DNA of 33,850 nucleotides from Planctomycetota bacterium (GTDB taxonomy: Bacteria; Planctomycetota; UBA8108; SXIK01): contig JACQVW010000854.1 in assembly GCA_016209535.1 (NCBI GenBank), positions 1-33,850 on the forward strand, read 5' to 3'. The notes under the pieces are model-generated. The model searched no databases. It was given only the letters and a program-made list of their open reading frames with translations, and had not been told where the DNA came from. Positions 20,443 through 29,670 of this stretch are shown in pieces (positions within the stretch are counted from its first letter, which is position 1; every line of letters begins with the position of its first letter). The translations under genes and the position numbers were made by a program.

Positions 20443-23400
20443 TCACTGCACGCAGGTCAGCCCGTCCGCCGTCGGGTCCAGGCCCCGCGCGGGGAAGGGG
20501 CGGGCGGGCGGCGCGCCGTTCCGGAAGAGGTAGTCGAGGGCCAGGACGACGTCCGTGATGTTCAAGGTGCCCGAGTCGTCCACGTCGGCCGCGTCCTGGC
20601 AGAGGATCGGCAGGCCGCGGAAGAGGTGGAAGAGGACCGCCACGGGGTCGGCGATGTCGACCTGGCGGTCGTTCGTCGCGTCGCCGCGCACGAAGCCGCC
20701 CTCGATGGTGTAGGTGAAGGCCTTCGGGAGCCGCGTGCTTCCGGTCCCGAGGATGACCTCGATGTCCACCTTGCCATCGGCCGGCGGCGGGTAGGGCGCG
20801 GGCGGCACGACCGCCTGGGCCGTATCCTCTTGGAGCACGGTGACCTCGGTCGACTCCACGCCGCCGAAGAGCACCTTGAGCTCCGGGGCGAAGCCTTGCC
20901 CGGTGAACGTCACGAGGGTGCCGCCCGCCACGGTGCCGCGGTCGGGGAAGTAGAGCGAGACCACGGGCCCCGTGGGGCGAGCCGTGGAACGTATGGTGAT
21001 CCGCGCCGAGCCGAGGAGGTCCCCGGCGGCATCGAACCCGAGGACCTCGAAGGGGTTCTCCGCCGAGGGGAGGTACAGGACCGCGCTCCACTTCGTCGTG
21101 GTGCTCCAGGTCGCCTCGAGGGGAGCGGGCGGGTCCGAGCTCCGCTGGTAGAAGAGCGAGGCCATGGTGATCGGGGCGTCGCCTCCCAGCGTGATCGTCG
21201 TCTGGTCCGTCGTGATGTCCCTCCCCGAGTTCGTGGTGATGCGGAGCGGCACGTTGACCGAGGACTGGACCTGCGTGCGCACGCTCGCGCGGCTCGAGTC
21301 CAGGTACCCGAGGATCCCGCCGAAGCCGATCCCCGTCGCCGCCTGGACGGCGTTGAAGTACGGCGCCGACCCCTGCGACCACCAGTAGCCCTCCGTGGCC
21401 TCCCAGAGCACGCGGAAGTAGGTCCGCCGGGGCCCCGGCCGCGCCATGAGGCGCACGACGTCCGGGTCGGCCGTCGGGAAGAGGCCCGCGTTGGGGTTCC
21501 CGAAGGTGTTGTCCATGTCGTGGGGCAGGAGCTCCCAGCGGTCGTCCGTCGGGTCGAGGACCAGGTAGCCGTTGTGGCCGTTCCCGATGCAGAAGGCGTC
21601 CCAGTCGGCCTGGAGGATGCGCGGGGCGAGCACGCGGAAGAAGGCATCCACGTCGAGGACCTGGTCGATGAGCCCGTCGAAGGTCGCGTTCGGCGTCCTC
21701 CTCGCGTCCATGACCTTCGCGAGCCCGATGAGCGCGGTCCAGTCGTCGACGCTCTGGCGCATGCCGGGGATGAAGTAGTTGCGGTAGCTCTCCTTGTCCG
21801 TCTCGCGCTCGCCCCGGAAGATGAACGACGCCCCGTCCCACCCCGCCAGATCGCCCGCGTCGTTGAACTGCCGGCGCCCCTCGACCTTGAGGGCCAGGGC
21901 CAGGTCGGCGGAGCCGTACCAGTCGTTCAGGAGGTCGCGGTCCACGCGCTGGAGGAGGCCGCGGTAGCCGAGGTCGCCTCCGTTGTACTGCGTGCGGAGC
22001 CACGCGTACTCCGAGGCGACCGACGGCTTGCTCGGCGACGAGTTGCGGGCGACGAGGAAGTAGGCCGCGCCCTCATTGGGCCCGGGGCCCGAGTTGTCGA
22101 GGTTCACCGCCTCGCGGCCGCGCAGGAACGGCTCGTCCGCCGGGAACCGGACGCGGAAGTTGCTTCGGCCCGGGCGGCCCCAGGGGCTCCCGCGGTAACG
22201 GACGCCGACCGAGTAGTAGACCTCCTCGTCGTTGAAGACGAAGGCCGCGTCGACGAGGTCGTTCGAGTGGAGGGGCCGGTTCCTGAGCTCCGCGTCGTGA
22301 GCGACGTCGAGGACGATGCGCCCCGTGTCGAAGCTCGCGTTGACCGGTCCCTGCACCTGGAAGAGGTGGGTGTGGGCGGGGGCGTCGACCGGGAAGCGGC
22401 GCTTCGCGCCCGCGGCATCCGTGGCCTCGACGTAGTGGACGACGAAGGTCCCGCCCCCCTGGCCGGGGAGCCCGCCTCCGTAGACGCCGTCCCCGGCGCC
22501 GCCGTCGGAGTGGAGCCCGTCGTCGAAGAGCTGGACGGCCGTGAAGGCCCCGTTGGCATCGCCGGTGCGGTAGAAGGCGTCGACGCGGCTCACGCCGCCG
22601 GAGTCCGAGACCCGCGCCGTGACGTTCGCGCTCTCGGAAGGCCTCGGCGATGGCGGCGAGTGCACGACCTCGGAGATCACCGGGCCGAGGTTCCCGCTCC
22701 CCGTCGCGGCGCGCAGGTTGCTCCGGACGCTGTTCTCGGCGCCCGGGGTGCCGATGTCCCAAGGCACCGTCATGCGCAGGCCCGCGGACATGCTGTTCCC
22801 CGAGAGGTTCACCGCCGGCGAGGGCCTTCCGCCGAAGGCTCCCGCCGTGTACTCGCCGTGAGCGACGAGCACGGTCGCGCCGCGCACCCAGCGCGCCCAC
22901 AGGGACACGTCGTAGGCGCCCGCGGTCATGCGCGGCGAGGTCTCGATCTCGATCCGGTTGATCAGGATATCGCCCTTGGACGACGCCGAGAGCTCCAGGC
23001 AGGCGTTTCCCGAGTGCTTGTCCGTCGTGATGCGGCGGCTGGCGACGTGGGTGCCCTGGATGAGCCAGCCCGAGGTCGACGTCTCGAACCCCGGGTTCGG
23101 GATGTGGTTCGCGCCGCCGGCGCGGGTGATGGAGACGTCGTCGATCCGGCAGACGCCTTCCGCCACCAGGTAGAGGTGCAGCTCCGACTCGCCGGCGACG
23201 GCGTAGCTCGGCACGGTGAAGGAGAGCCGCTCCCAGGCGGTCTTCGCGGTCTCGTCGCTCGCGTCCCAGGCGGAGCCGGCGGAGTTGTCCTGCTCGGGGT
23301 CGATCAGCTCGAGGCTCGCGCCGCCCCCGTCGGCCCACTGCGACCAGGCGCCCCCCTCGTGGTAGCGCACCTCGTCCACGAGGTTCCCGGCCCGGTCCGC

Positions 23401-25203
23401 GAGGCGCACGTTCTCGCCGTCGTCCGCGAGCTGGCCCTGGTAAGGCCCCAGGGCGCTGGCGCCGTAGTTGCGCTGGATCAGCGCCGGGTCCTCGGCGATC
23501 ACGAGGTAGGCGCCGGGGCCCAGCATGGTGCCGTCGGGGATCGTGAAGTCGATCCCCTTCGTGAAGCGGAAGCCCGAGAGGTCGACGGCGCTCGAGCCCC
23601 GGTTGAAGAGCTCGACGAACTCGCCGGCGCGCTCCTCGGGCGGGTGGTAGAAGATCTCGTTCAAGACGATGTCCGTCCTCCGCGCGACCTGGTTGGGCGC
23701 GCCGCGAGTGGGCGCGAGCGTCGTCCACTCGAGGGGCCCGCCGTCGGGGAACCGCGCCTCGGAGTACGCGCCCGGGGCGGAGCCCGGCGGGGCCGCGCGG
23801 TCGAACGCCGCGGCCGTGATGCACCGGCCGTCCGGCGCGAGCAGGAATAGCTGGACCTCCGGGGCCGTGAACGCGAGGCCCGAGGCCGCCTCGTCCACCA
23901 CCAGGAACCCGGATGCGGGGATCACGGAGCCCGGCGGGAGAACGTAGGGGTTGGGCCGCTCGGGGTCGTCCGTCAGCGTGTGGCCCGAGACGTCGGCGGG
24001 CGACGACGCGCCCGCGTTGTGGATCTCGACCCAGCCCGCGCCGGGGCTCGCGCCGCGGAGGAGCTCGTTGAAGGACACCGGCAGGACCGAGCCCGGGCTT
24101 CCCGGGTCGATCCGCCGCCGGTTGAGGACGCGCGGGATCAAGCTGAAGTCCGAGCTTCCGGCGTTGAAGTTGTGGCCCACGACGGCGAGGACGTTCTCCC
24201 CCGAGCGGAGGACCGCCCGATCGATGGGGAAGAGGTCCTCGGCTCCGGCCTCGCGGGAGCCGGTGGCGATGGCGTTCCACGCGAGGTCCTGCCCCGGGTT
24301 CCCGCAGTTCGCGCGGCCGACCTCGGAGCCGTTGAGCCACGCGCAGAAGCCGTCGTCGTAGTTGATCGCCAGGTAGTAGTCGCCCGCCGCCTGCAGGTCG
24401 GCCGCGGACAGCGTGAACCTCTTCCGAGCCGCCACGGTGACGTAATTGTTCATCATGTCGTCGAGGACCGTGGCGTCGTCGCCGTCGCCGTACCCGATCC
24501 CCGTGGGCCCTTCGAGCCACGAGGCGTCGTCGAAGGTCGGGCTCCTCCAGGCCGTCTCGGGCGAGGAGAAGGGCTCCGTGCCCTTCACGTAGCGCCAGAG
24601 GACGCCCGCTGCGAGGACCACGCGCTCCTCGAAGCGCGGGTCGCTGCCCGGGAAGTTGGGCTGCCCCGGCGTGCCGCCGATCTCGAGGCTCTGAGCCCAG
24701 CTCTCGGGCTCGCTCGCGTCGAGGTGGATGCTCCTCAACGCGAGCGTGTGGCCCGTGCCGTCGGGCCCCACGGGCCAGCTCCCGCGGGTGCGGTAGCGGA
24801 CGCTCTGGACCCTCGCGCCCGCGTGGTTCACCAGGGTGACGCGGTCGCCGCTCGAGTCGAGCCGCCCCTCGTAGTTTCCGATGGCGTTCTGGATGCCGTA
24901 GCGGGCCTTGACGGCGCTCGCGTCGGCGCAGATGACGATGCTCCCGCGGGGGCCCAGGACCGTCGCCGGGGGGACCGTGAATACGATCCCTTCGGCGAAC
25001 GAGTAGCCCGAGATGTCCTCCGGCGTCGTGAGGTCGTTCGTGAGCTCGATGAACTCGAGGCCCTCCTCGCCCGTCCGGGGGTTGTAGTGGATCTCGGAGA
25101 TGACGGCCGCCGCGAGGCGTGCCTGGGCAGTGGCCGCGAGCGACGCGGCGATCAGCACCCGGACCGGCCGGCGCCAGAACCCCTTCCTGGTGAGTGCAAG
25201 CAT
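20443..25203 (-). CDS. Giant secreted CotH-kinase/lamin-tail-domain protein with IPT/TIG and dockerin-like modules
   Basis: ATG 25203 is chosen because it is followed by a signal peptide (RVLIAASLAATAQARLAA); an upstream in-frame start would precede it with a basic non-coding-like stretch. Length is 1586 residues. Domains in order: lamin-tail 1 (~33-140; ISEIHYNPRTGEEGLEFIEL), a galactose-binding-like domain (~195-365; DYYLAINYDDGFCAWLNGSE), lamin-tail 2 (~373-505), lamin-tail 3 (~512-635; LNEIFYHPPEERAGEFVELF), a carbohydrate-binding-like jelly roll (~654-802), CotH kinase-like domain (~950-1275; VGVRYRGSP, LLPHDMDNTFGN with D1229 and D1231), IPT/TIG (~1407-1495; GGTLVTFTGQGF) and the dockerin-like tail (~1503-1586; GDATNDRQVDIADPV, DPTADGLTC). 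It is probably a surface kinase-like protein acting on extracellular targets, related to the protein at 8850-12935 but with a different accessory domain order. Confidence 0.87.
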   Translation of the reverse strand: MLALTRKGFWRRPVRVLIAASLAATAQARLAAAVISEIHYNPRTGEEGLEFIELTNDLTTPEDISGYSFAEGIVFTVPPATVLGPRGSIVICADASAVKARYGIQNAIGNYEGRLDSSGDRVTLVNHAGARVQSVRYRTRGSWPVGPDGTGHTLALRSIHLDASEPESWAQSLEIGGTPGQPNFPGSDPRFEERVVLAAGVLWRYVKGTEPFSSPETAWRSPTFDDASWLEGPTGIGYGDGDDATVLDDMMNNYVTVAARKRFTLSAADLQAAGDYYLAINYDDGFCAWLNGSEVGRANCGNPGQDLAWNAIATGSREAGAEDLFPIDRAVLRSGENVLAVVGHNFNAGSSDFSLIPRVLNRRRIDPGSPGSVLPVSFNELLRGASPGAGWVEIHNAGASSPADVSGHTLTDDPERPNPYVLPPGSVIPASGFLVVDEAASGLAFTAPEVQLFLLAPDGRCITAAAFDRAAPPGSAPGAYSEARFPDGGPLEWTTLAPTRGAPNQVARRTDIVLNEIFYHPPEERAGEFVELFNRGSSAVDLSGFRFTKGIDFTIPDGTMLGPGAYLVIAEDPALIQRNYGASALGPYQGQLADDGENVRLADRAGNLVDEVRYHEGGAWSQWADGGGASLELIDPEQDNSAGSAWDASDETAKTAWERLSFTVPSYAVAGESELHLYLVAEGVCRIDDVSITRAGGANHIPNPGFETSTSGWLIQGTHVASRRITTDKHSGNACLELSASSKGDILINRIEIETSPRMTAGAYDVSLWARWVRGATVLVAHGEYTAGAFGGRPSPAVNLSGNSMSAGLRMTVPWDIGTPGAENSVRSNLRAATGSGNLGPVISEVVHSPPSPRPSESANVTARVSDSGGVSRVDAFYRTGDANGAFTAVQLFDDGLHSDGGAGDGVYGGGLPGQGGGTFVVHYVEATDAAGAKRRFPVDAPAHTHLFQVQGPVNASFDTGRIVLDVAHDAELRNRPLHSNDLVDAAFVFNDEEVYYSVGVRYRGSPWGRPGRSNFRVRFPADEPFLRGREAVNLDNSGPGPNEGAAYFLVARNSSPSKPSVASEYAWLRTQYNGGDLGYRGLLQRVDRDLLNDWYGSADLALALKVEGRRQFNDAGDLAGWDGASFIFRGERETDKESYRNYFIPGMRQSVDDWTALIGLAKVMDARRTPNATFDGLIDQVLDVDAFFRVLAPRILQADWDAFCIGNGHNGYLVLDPTDDRWELLPHDMDNTFGNPNAGLFPTADPDVVRLMARPGPRRTYFRVLWEATEGYWWSQGSAPYFNAVQAATGIGFGGILGYLDSSRASVRTQVQSSVNVPLRITTNSGRDITTDQTTITLGGDAPITMASLFYQRSSDPPAPLEATWSTTTKWSAVLYLPSAENPFEVLGFDAAGDLLGSARITIRSTARPTGPVVSLYFPDRGTVAGGTLVTFTGQGFAPELKVLFGGVESTEVTVLQEDTAQAVVPPAPYPPPADGKVDIEVILGTGSTRLPKAFTYTIEGGFVRGDATNDRQVDIADPVAVLFHLFRGLPILCQDAADVDDSGTLNITDVVLALDYLFRNGAPPARPFPARGLDPTADGLTCVQ

Positions 25204-25430
25204 GGACCCCAGTGGACTCCTTGTTCCCGGGTGGCTCTTGGCTCGTGGAACGGCGAGGCGTCCATTGTAGAGGCTGCGGGGCGGGGGGTACACAGGGGAC
25301 CGGGGCCGGCCCGGGACCCGGGCCCGCCTCCTCCAACTCACCCTTTGACTCGGCCGCCGGGCGCGGATACAAGAGACACCGTTGGGTCCTGTTCGACAAG
25401 TCCTTGGGTCTTCTTCAGAAGGGGTCTCGC
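25204..25430. promoter_or_regulatory. Divergent intergenic region between the CotH giant and the malectin protein
   Basis: This 227-bp gap must hold both promoters. On the minus strand TACAAT (25269-25264) is a possible -10 with only a weak -35. AAGGAG lies ~13 bp before the minus-strand ATG and AAGGGG ~7 bp before the plus-strand ATG. No operator is evident. Confidence 0.35.
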
Positions 25431-28400
25431 ATGAACCCGCGAAGCTTCGTCGTGACCGCAGCGCTCCTCGGCCTCCTGGCCGCGCCGCTCGGCGCGCAGC
25501 AGCTCTTCAACGTCCCCGTGCGGATCAACATGGGGGACATCGAGAGGGTCGATTCCTACGACCGCATCTGGCTCGGGGACGGCCCCGGCACCGGCGATCC
25601 GCTGAACATCCGCCCCGATGACGCCGGGGGCGCCAACACGATCCCGGCCGAGGGCTGGTCCCTGCCGAACCTCCAGCCCGACTCGATGGAGGCCTTGGGC
25701 TTCGACCCGCTCCATGACGGCGACCTTCACATCTTCAACAGCATCCGCTGGGATAACGCCGCCATCCCCGGGGAGTACCGCCTGGAGATCCCGCTGATCC
25801 AGGGGGACTACACGGTCAACTTCTACTTCAACGAGGCCTGCTGCACGGCCCGGCACTTCCAGATCGAGATCCAGGGGGAGATCGTCGACGACGACGTGAG
25901 CTACCTCGACTATGACGCCGCGAGCCCGGCCCTCGGCCGCATGGGCCGGTTGAGCTTCCCGGCCGCCGTGGGGGGCGACAACCTGCTGCGGCTTGCGCTC
26001 CTCCCCTGCAACGTGGCCGACTGCCCCGGCGCGACCGACTTCAACGCGATCTTGAACGCCCTCGAGGTCATCTCGCACCCCGACTGCGACCACCTCGGCC
26101 TCGACTTCAACGGCTCCTTCGATGCCGCGGGCAATCGGGTCGAGCTGACCTGGCTCGGCATCGCCGGCGCCGATGGCTACCGCGTGATCAAGAACGGCAC
26201 GCAGCTCGGCGGCGACCTTCCGCCGGGCACCACGAGCCTCACCGACACGAACCCGACGAGCGGCGGGGGCACGGCCACCTACGTGCTCCAAGCCCTCGAC
26301 GGCGTGGCGATCTTCAAGGAGTGCCGCGCGTTCGTCAACGTGCAGCTCTGCCCCAGGGGCCTCACCTGCGGCGTGGACGAGGATGCCCTCAAGGTGGCCC
26401 TGGCCTGGCTGCCCGCGGCCAACGTCACCGTCACGGGGATCGAGGTGCGCCGTGACGGCGACCTGATCGCGACCCTGGCCGGGGGCGCGACGAGCTACGA
26501 GGACTCGCCGGGCAAGAAGAGCCCGACCTACGAGGTGAAGGCGATCACCGACCCGCCCGACATCTGCGCGCCCATGACCTGCAGCGTGACCCTCGCGAAG
26601 TTCCCCTTCCCTGTCCCGCTCCGGATCAACATGGGCGGCGTGGAGACGGTGGACTCGAAGGGGCGCGTCTGGCTCGGGGACGGACCGGGGGCCGGGGATC
26701 CTCTCGGCATCCGGCCCGAGGACGCGAGCGGCACGAACACGATCGAGAACTGGTGCGGCGTCGACGCCACGAGCTTGCGGGCCCTGGGCTTCAACCCCGC
26801 GGACCCGAACGACCGCTACATCATGCAGACGATCCGCTGGGACGTGGGGCCGATCTCCGGAGACGCGGTCTTCGACTTCTACGTCGAGCTGGCCGTGCCC
26901 AACGCGCCGGACTACCTCGTCAACCTTTACTTCAACGAGTGCTGCTGCACGAACCGGCACTTCAAGATCGAGATCCAGGACGAGATCCTGAACCCCGACG
27001 TGAGCTACGAGGACTACGCCGCGCCGCCGGGCCTCGGGAAGGTGGGCAGGCTCAGCTTCAAGAACATCGCCGTGACGGACGGCATCCTGCGCGTCGGCTT
27101 CCTCCCCTGCGATCCCGCGGACTGCCCCGGGACCGGCGACAACAACGCCATCGTGAACGCCATCGAGGTCATCACCGACCCCTGCGCCGAGCCCGGCTTC
27201 CGCGAGTGCCCGGGGAACCTGACGTGCCGGTTCATCCCGCTTGGGAAGAGGGTCTCAGCGTCGTGGGAGCCTGCCCTCTGCTTCCAGCCCGACGGCTACG
27301 AGCTCTTCCGGGACGGGGCGCTGATCCAGAGCCTGCCCGGGACCGCGCTCACCTTCACGGACACCTTGCCGGGCCGCGTGGCGACCTACGAGGTGCGCCC
27401 GATCGTCCCCGAGGGCATCGACCCGTGCCTGCCCATGGTCTGCACGGTCGTCAACGAGGCGGTCCCCTTCACGGTGCCGCTCCGCCTCAACATGGGCGGC
27501 GAGAGCCTCGCCGACTCGCGCGGCCAGCGCTGGATCGGCGACGGCCCCGGCCCGGGAGACCGCCTCGGGATCCGGCCCGACGACCTGGGCGGCACGAACA
27601 CCATCCTCAACTGGTGCGTGGCCCAGTCTCAGGCCAACGCCGACTCGCTGCGCTCCCTCGGATTCGACGCCGGAAACGAGAACGACCAGGCGATCTTCAA
27701 CACGGTCCGCTGGGACGTGGGCGATGACGACGGGGACTTCTGCGCGGGCGAGCTCACCGACCCCGACGGCGGCGACACGGACTACCGCCTGGCCCTCCCC
27801 GTGCCGAACGCGGACTACATCGTGAACCTCTACTTCACCGAGTGCTGCTGCGCGTTCCGCCACTTCCAGGTCGAGATCGAGGGGGAGATCGTCGACGACG
27901 ACGTGAGCTCCGCCGACTACTCGGCGGTGGCGAGCCTCGGCCGCACGGGCCGGCTCACCTTCGAAGGGGTCACGGTGGCGGACGGCGTCCTCGACCTGGC
28001 CTTCCTGCCCTTCCCCTCCACCTGCCCGATCGAGCCGGGCCTCGACACGAACGCAATCGTCAACGCCATCGAGGTGCTTGCGGCCGGGACGGTGGTGCAG
28101 ACCTGCCCGAGGGACCTCCTCTGCCAGGTGGACCCCGACGGGGCCGTGACCGGCGCCTGGGTGGCGGCGGAGAACATGGCCGTGGGCGGCTACGAGGTCT
28201 ACCGCGGCGACGAGAAGATCGCCACGCTGCCCGCCGACGCCACGAGCTTCCGGGACCCGAGCCCGCCGTGCGTGAGGAGGGTCGAGTACTCGGTCGCGGT
28301 CCTGCCCGCGGGGGAGGGCTTCCTCTGTCCGGGCCTGCGCCTCAAGTGCGCGATCTACCAGCCCGAGTGCCCCTTCGGGGCGCCGCTCAGGATCAACATG

Positions 28401-29498
28401 GGCGGCTCCGAGGTCCTGGACTCGAACGGCAACGTGTGGCTAGGCGACGGGCCGGGCGCCGGGGACCCCCTCGAGATCCGGCCCGACGACGCGAGCGGCA
28501 CGAACTGGATCGAGAACTGGTGCGCCGCCGCCGAGGACAGCATGGCGGCCCTCGGCTTCGACCCGGCGAACGCGAGCGACCGCTACGTCCTCCAGACCAT
28601 CCGCTGGGACCTCGGCACGGACGGCATCGACTTCCGCCTCGAGATCCCCTTCGAGGATGGCACCTACACGGTGAACCTCTACTTCAACGAGTGCTGCTGC
28701 GTGGGCCGTCACTTCAAGATCGAGATCCAGGGCGAGATCGTCGACGACGACGTGAGCTACCTCGACTACGACCTGGCGGCCCCCGGCCTCGGCCGCGTCG
28801 GCCGCTTGACCTTCGAGGGGATCACGGTGGACGATGGCCTCCTCCGGATCGCCTTCCTGCCTTGCCCCGAGTGCCCGGGCGCCCTCGACACGAACGCCAT
28901 CGTGAACGGCATCGAGGTCCTCGGGTCGGGTCAGGTGCCCCCGAACCCGCCGCGGAACCTCGTCGCCACGGCGGGCGACGGCCAGGTGAGCCTCGCCTGG
29001 GACGCGCCCGATGGCGGCGCCGAATTCACGGGCTACGCGGTCTACCGCGACGGCACGAAGATCACCGATCTCCCCGTCACGCCGCGCGCCCACACCGACC
29101 TGGGCCGCACGAACGGCGTCGAGTACTGCTTCGAGGTGCGCGCCACGCGAGGCGCGGTCCGGAGCGGGCCCTCGAACAAGCACTGCGCGACGCCTCAGGG
29201 CGGCGGAGTCGCCGTCTTCCACCGCGGCGACGCGGACCAGAACGCGCAGCTCCAGCTCACGGACGCGATCCAGATCCTGGGCTTCCTCTTCCTCGGCATC
29301 CCGACCAAGGTGCCCGACTGCCCCGATGCGGCCGACGCCGACGACAACGGAGCGCTCCAGCTCACGGACGCGATCCGCGTCCTCGGGTTCCTGTTCCTCG
29401 GTCTCGGCCCGCCGGAGACCCCGGGACCGCCGCCCAACGCCTGCGGCTCGGACCCGACCCCGGACGACCTGGGCGGCTGTGTCTACACCGGCTGCTAG
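25431..29498 (+). CDS. Secreted protein with four malectin-like domains, Fn3-like domains and dockerin-like tail
   Basis: ATG 25431 follows AAGGGG and begins a signal peptide (VVTAALLGLLAAPLGAQ); length 1355 residues. Four copies of a ~190-residue malectin-like domain lie at ~29-219, 394-582, 679-884 and 983-1165. Each begins with a VRINMGG-type strand, then WLGDGPGxGDPL, IRPDDAxGxNxI and a core NLYFNECCCxxRHFKIEIQ. Malectin domains bind glucose oligosaccharides, so glycan binding is likely. Between them are Fn3-like segments carrying CPRDLLCQV/CPRGLTCGV, which suggests disulfides. A canonical Fn3 (~1169-1258; PPRNLVATAGDGQVSLAWDA) precedes the dockerin-like tail (~1262-1355; GDADQNAQLQLTDAI, DADDNGALQLTDAI). 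No catalytic motif is visible. It is probably a multivalent surface lectin. Confidence 0.85.
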   Translation: MNPRSFVVTAALLGLLAAPLGAQQLFNVPVRINMGDIERVDSYDRIWLGDGPGTGDPLNIRPDDAGGANTIPAEGWSLPNLQPDSMEALGFDPLHDGDLHIFNSIRWDNAAIPGEYRLEIPLIQGDYTVNFYFNEACCTARHFQIEIQGEIVDDDVSYLDYDAASPALGRMGRLSFPAAVGGDNLLRLALLPCNVADCPGATDFNAILNALEVISHPDCDHLGLDFNGSFDAAGNRVELTWLGIAGADGYRVIKNGTQLGGDLPPGTTSLTDTNPTSGGGTATYVLQALDGVAIFKECRAFVNVQLCPRGLTCGVDEDALKVALAWLPAANVTVTGIEVRRDGDLIATLAGGATSYEDSPGKKSPTYEVKAITDPPDICAPMTCSVTLAKFPFPVPLRINMGGVETVDSKGRVWLGDGPGAGDPLGIRPEDASGTNTIENWCGVDATSLRALGFNPADPNDRYIMQTIRWDVGPISGDAVFDFYVELAVPNAPDYLVNLYFNECCCTNRHFKIEIQDEILNPDVSYEDYAAPPGLGKVGRLSFKNIAVTDGILRVGFLPCDPADCPGTGDNNAIVNAIEVITDPCAEPGFRECPGNLTCRFIPLGKRVSASWEPALCFQPDGYELFRDGALIQSLPGTALTFTDTLPGRVATYEVRPIVPEGIDPCLPMVCTVVNEAVPFTVPLRLNMGGESLADSRGQRWIGDGPGPGDRLGIRPDDLGGTNTILNWCVAQSQANADSLRSLGFDAGNENDQAIFNTVRWDVGDDDGDFCAGELTDPDGGDTDYRLALPVPNADYIVNLYFTECCCAFRHFQVEIEGEIVDDDVSSADYSAVASLGRTGRLTFEGVTVADGVLDLAFLPFPSTCPIEPGLDTNAIVNAIEVLAAGTVVQTCPRDLLCQVDPDGAVTGAWVAAENMAVGGYEVYRGDEKIATLPADATSFRDPSPPCVRRVEYSVAVLPAGEGFLCPGLRLKCAIYQPECPFGAPLRINMGGSEVLDSNGNVWLGDGPGAGDPLEIRPDDASGTNWIENWCAAAEDSMAALGFDPANASDRYVLQTIRWDLGTDGIDFRLEIPFEDGTYTVNLYFNECCCVGRHFKIEIQGEIVDDDVSYLDYDLAAPGLGRVGRLTFEGITVDDGLLRIAFLPCPECPGALDTNAIVNGIEVLGSGQVPPNPPRNLVATAGDGQVSLAWDAPDGGAEFTGYAVYRDGTKITDLPVTPRAHTDLGRTNGVEYCFEVRATRGAVRSGPSNKHCATPQGGGVAVFHRGDADQNAQLQLTDAIQILGFLFLGIPTKVPDCPDAADADDNGALQLTDAIRVLGFLFLGLGPPETPGPPPNACGSDPTPDDLGGCVYTGC

Positions 29499-29527
29499 CG
29501 ACGCCTCGACGAGGCCCTGACCGCACG

Positions 29528-29564
29528 GCGAGGCCCCGCGGGGAGAGCTCCCGCGGGGCCTCGC
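29528..29564 (+). terminator. Strong hairpin terminator after the malectin gene
   Basis: A 15-bp perfect stem (29528-29542 with 29550-29564) closes a 7-nt loop; the stem is almost all G/C. It is followed by TGCTGTT, a poor T-tract, so it may rely on the very stable stem or on Rho. Confidence 0.75.
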
Positions 29565-29644
29565 TGCTGTTCCAGCCCCTTGGATCGCGGCTCGGCCTTG
29601 TGCCGCACAGGCTCCCCTCGCGTGTGCTTTGGGTCCTAACCATT

Positions 29645-29660
29645 AGATAGCTAGCTGTCT
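29645..29660 (+). promoter_or_regulatory. Palindromic operator of the MarR-family regulator
   Basis: AGATAGCTAGCTGTCT is a 16-bp inverted repeat with a single mismatched pair, centred 18 bp before the MarR start codon in an AT-richer patch. MarR proteins bind such palindromes as dimers and usually repress their own operon. Binding here is inferred. Confidence 0.7.
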
Positions 29661-29670
29661 TCGGGACCCC

